This document shows positions 13,195 through 14,529 of a stretch of DNA of 14,529 nt, piece after piece. The position numbers and the translations under genes are program-made. Where the stretch lies: positions 1 to 14,529 of the forward strand of contig JAEEUD010000010.1 of the NCBI GenBank assembly GCA_016286835.1. The letters are read 5' to 3'. Positions within the stretch are counted from its first letter, which is position 1. The number at the start of each line of letters is the position of its first letter. The notes beneath the pieces are model-generated. The model saw nothing but the letters and a program-made list of their open reading frames with translations. It did no database searches and was not told where the DNA came from. Origin of the DNA: Pyramidobacter sp. GTDB taxonomy: Bacteria; Synergistota; Synergistia; Synergistales; Dethiosulfovibrionaceae.

Positions 13195-14136
13195 TTGTTT
13201 GAATACGCCGAATATATCTACGCCGTCTATAAAGAACGCAGTTTCAGCAAAGCAGCCGACAAACTGTTCATCACCCAGCCGTCGCTTTCGATCACGATCA
13301 AAAAGGCCGAGGCCGCCCTGGGGATGCCCGTGTTCAACCGTTCGACCGTCCCCGTCTCGCTCACCCCGTTCGGCGTCGAATACATCCAGGCCGTCGAACA
13401 GCTCCGGCTCGTCGAGCGCTCCCTGCGGGAAAGCGTTGAAAAAAGCGCCTCACTCCAGAGCGGCAGCCTCGCCGTCGGCAGCAGCAATCTCAGCGAAGAC
13501 TTTTTCGTCACGCGCCAGATCGCGGCGTTCCACCGCCGCTGCCCCCAGATCGACCTCACCGTGCGCAGCCTCAACACCCTGCAGTCCAAGCATCAGCTCG
13601 ACGCCGGCGAACTTGATTTCGTCATCACCAACCGCCCATTTGACGAGAAAAAATACGCCCAGCGCGTCTGTTACCGCGAACAGCTTCTCCTCGCCGTCCC
13701 CGAAGGCTTTGCCGTCAATGAAAGCCTCGCTCCCTACCGTCTGAAGCAGGACGAACTGGGGAAAACCGTCTTCACCCTGCCGCGCGAACGCCGCGTGCGC
13801 CTCAATCAGTGCGGCCGGATCCCTTTCGTCCTCCTCAGCAACGAGAACTATCTGCGCGAGAACACCGACATGATGTTCCGCGAATGCGGCGTCTCGCCCC
13901 GTGTCGTCCTCGAGATGGAGCAGTCCGCCGCCTCGCTCAACTTTGCCCGCCTCGGCCTTGGCGCCACCATCCTCAGCAACCTCCTCGTCGAAAACGATCC
14001 CCGTCCCGGCCTGTGCTACTACGCCATCGACAGCACCTGGGCCGAACGCGAAGCCTTCCTCACCTCCCGCCGCGGCGTCTGGTTCACCTATGCCATGCGA
14101 AAGTTCGAGCAGATGCTCATGCAGCAGGATCCATAA
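13195..14136 (+). CDS. LysR-type transcriptional regulator
   Basis: A 313-residue LTTR. The N-terminal winged helix-turn-helix reads FEYAEYIYAVYKERSFSKAADKLFITQPSLSITIKKAEAALG in outline (about 2-43). It is followed by FNRSTVPVSLTPFG, the usual wing, a linker helix (about 62-90) and a periplasmic-binding-protein-like effector domain starting near GSLAVGSSNLSEDF. The start is TTG at 13195 (read as Met), with AAGGGG at 13182-13187 seven bases upstream; this places the HTH where LTTRs normally have it. An ATG at 13156 in the same frame would lie inside the operator and lacks a ribosome site. It is divergent from the threonine aldolase operon, which is the classic arrangement of an LTTR with its target. 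The effector may be threonine, glycine or another neutral amino acid; this is inferred from position only. Confidence 0.92.
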   Translation: MFEYAEYIYAVYKERSFSKAADKLFITQPSLSITIKKAEAALGMPVFNRSTVPVSLTPFGVEYIQAVEQLRLVERSLRESVEKSASLQSGSLAVGSSNLSEDFFVTRQIAAFHRRCPQIDLTVRSLNTLQSKHQLDAGELDFVITNRPFDEKKYAQRVCYREQLLLAVPEGFAVNESLAPYRLKQDELGKTVFTLPRERRVRLNQCGRIPFVLLSNENYLRENTDMMFRECGVSPRVVLEMEQSAASLNFARLGLGATILSNLLVENDPRPGLCYYAIDSTWAEREAFLTSRRGVWFTYAMRKFEQMLMQQDP

Positions 14137-14177
14137 AAAAACGAGCCGAAGCCCCCGCACAAGAGGGCTTCGGCTCG
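14135..14177 (-). terminator. Terminator of the 4Fe-4S protein gene
   Basis: A 13-bp perfect stem, CGAGCCGAAGCCC (14142-14154) with GGGCTTCGGCTCG (14165-14177). An A run at 14135-14141 gives a T run on the minus strand. The + strand has no T run after the stem, so it mainly serves the minus-strand gene, though it may also slow LysR transcripts. Confidence 0.85.
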
Positions 14178-14193
14178 AATCGCATCATTTTCG

Positions 14194-14529
14194 TCATGCC
14201 GTCGCGCGCACGGGGATCCCCGCCTCGCAAGGCACGGCCGTCTGGCACTTGCCGCAGCCGTAGCGCGGCGCGTAGGTCACCTTCTGGCGGCCCAGATACG
14301 CCTTGCACGGGGCCTGCGCCTTGCCGTGCTCCAGCGAGATCGCCGCCGCCGGACAGCGGCGTGCGCACGCTCCGCAGCGGATGCAGTATTCAAACGGATC
14401 GCGGTACGGCCGCGGCGTCACCTCCAGCGGCATATCGACGATCACGCTGGCGACGCGGCCCGCCATGCCCAGACGGGGGATCAGTCCGCGCGTCAGGCTG
14501 AACGTGCCCAGACCGGCGGCAAACGCCGC
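14194..14529 (-). CDS. 4Fe-4S protein, epoxyqueuosine reductase (QueG)-like, C-terminal part
   Basis: The last 111 residues are visible, and the frame is open to the window edge, so the start is outside. The visible N-terminal part AAGLGTFSLTRGLI resembles the AAGLGWFGLNGLLI region of QueG-type cobalamin-dependent reductases. Then come CIRCGACARRCP, a full CxxCxxCxxxCP cluster motif, and CGKCQTAVPCEAGIP, which supplies the second cluster (CxxC plus a later C). Related anaerobe proteins are often annotated only as 4Fe-4S binding proteins or reductases of the QueG family, and whether this one acts on tRNA queuosine is uncertain. The internal ATG at 14466 is not a likely start, because family homology continues upstream of it to the edge. 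A hairpin terminator follows the stop. Confidence 0.8.
   Translation of the reverse strand, partial: AAFAAGLGTFSLTRGLIPRLGMAGRVASVIVDMPLEVTPRPYRDPFEYCIRCGACARRCPAAAISLEHGKAQAPCKAYLGRQKVTYAPRYGCGKCQTAVPCEAGIPVRATA

Noticed and set aside
1..14529. CRISPR arrays, tRNA/rRNA genes, insertion sequences, phage genes
   Set aside because: No spaced direct repeats, cloverleaf-like sequences, transposase domains or phage motifs were seen on reading both strands; short structured RNAs could still be missed without a covariance-model search.

Overview
This window comes from a GC-rich bacterial chromosome. The gene set suggests an anaerobe that lives on amino acids and peptides: an NhaC-type sodium/proton antiporter, two M20 amidohydrolases, a peptide-type binding protein, an amino-acid:cation symporter beside a threonine aldolase, a superoxide reductase, and a 4Fe-4S protein of the epoxyqueuosine-reductase type. 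This mix, with short intergenic gaps and strong AGGAGG ribosome sites, resembles Synergistota (Pyramidobacter-like). That placement is inference from gene content, not a database result.

Layout. 1-584 (+) is the C-terminal part of NhaC, closed by a terminator. 647-2426 (-) is a metal-stress-like operon in the order arsR, ArsP-type permease, CxxC redox protein. Its promoter lies inside long inverted repeats, and a terminator-like hairpin overlaps the arsR stop codon. 2601-4190 (+) holds two tandem short-chain dehydrogenases with different predicted cofactor preferences; the first is unusually rich in cysteine. 4273-6576 (-) holds an AbgB-like M20 amidohydrolase followed by a uroporphyrinogen-decarboxylase-superfamily protein that is not a heme enzyme. 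6729-7094 (+) is a one-iron superoxide reductase with its own strong promoter. 7173-9944 (-) is an M20D amidohydrolase followed by a family 5 solute-binding protein with no transporter partners in view. 10173-10619 (+) is a small exported protein of unknown function. 10744-13041 (-) is a threonine aldolase / DAACS symporter operon, divergent from a LysR-type regulator (13195-14136, +). 14194-14529 (-) is the C-terminal part of a 4Fe-4S protein running off the window.

How the genes may work together. The LysR regulator probably controls the aldolase-symporter pair, which would import and cleave threonine or a related neutral amino acid; the symporter has lost the arginine that marks acidic-substrate carriers. 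The M20 enzymes and binding protein fit scavenging of N-acylated amino acids or small peptides. The arsR operon looks like a soft-metal or arsenical response unit. The superoxide reductase handles oxygen exposure. Convergent gene pairs are separated by compact hairpins with A/T runs on both sides, which should terminate both strands.

No tRNA, rRNA, CRISPR array, insertion sequence or phage gene was seen. Nothing here is clearly a new multi-gene system. The strongest leads are the altered symporter with its aldolase, the cysteine-rich dehydrogenase, the changed metal-ligand motif in the UroD-family protein, and the promoter architecture of the arsR operon.
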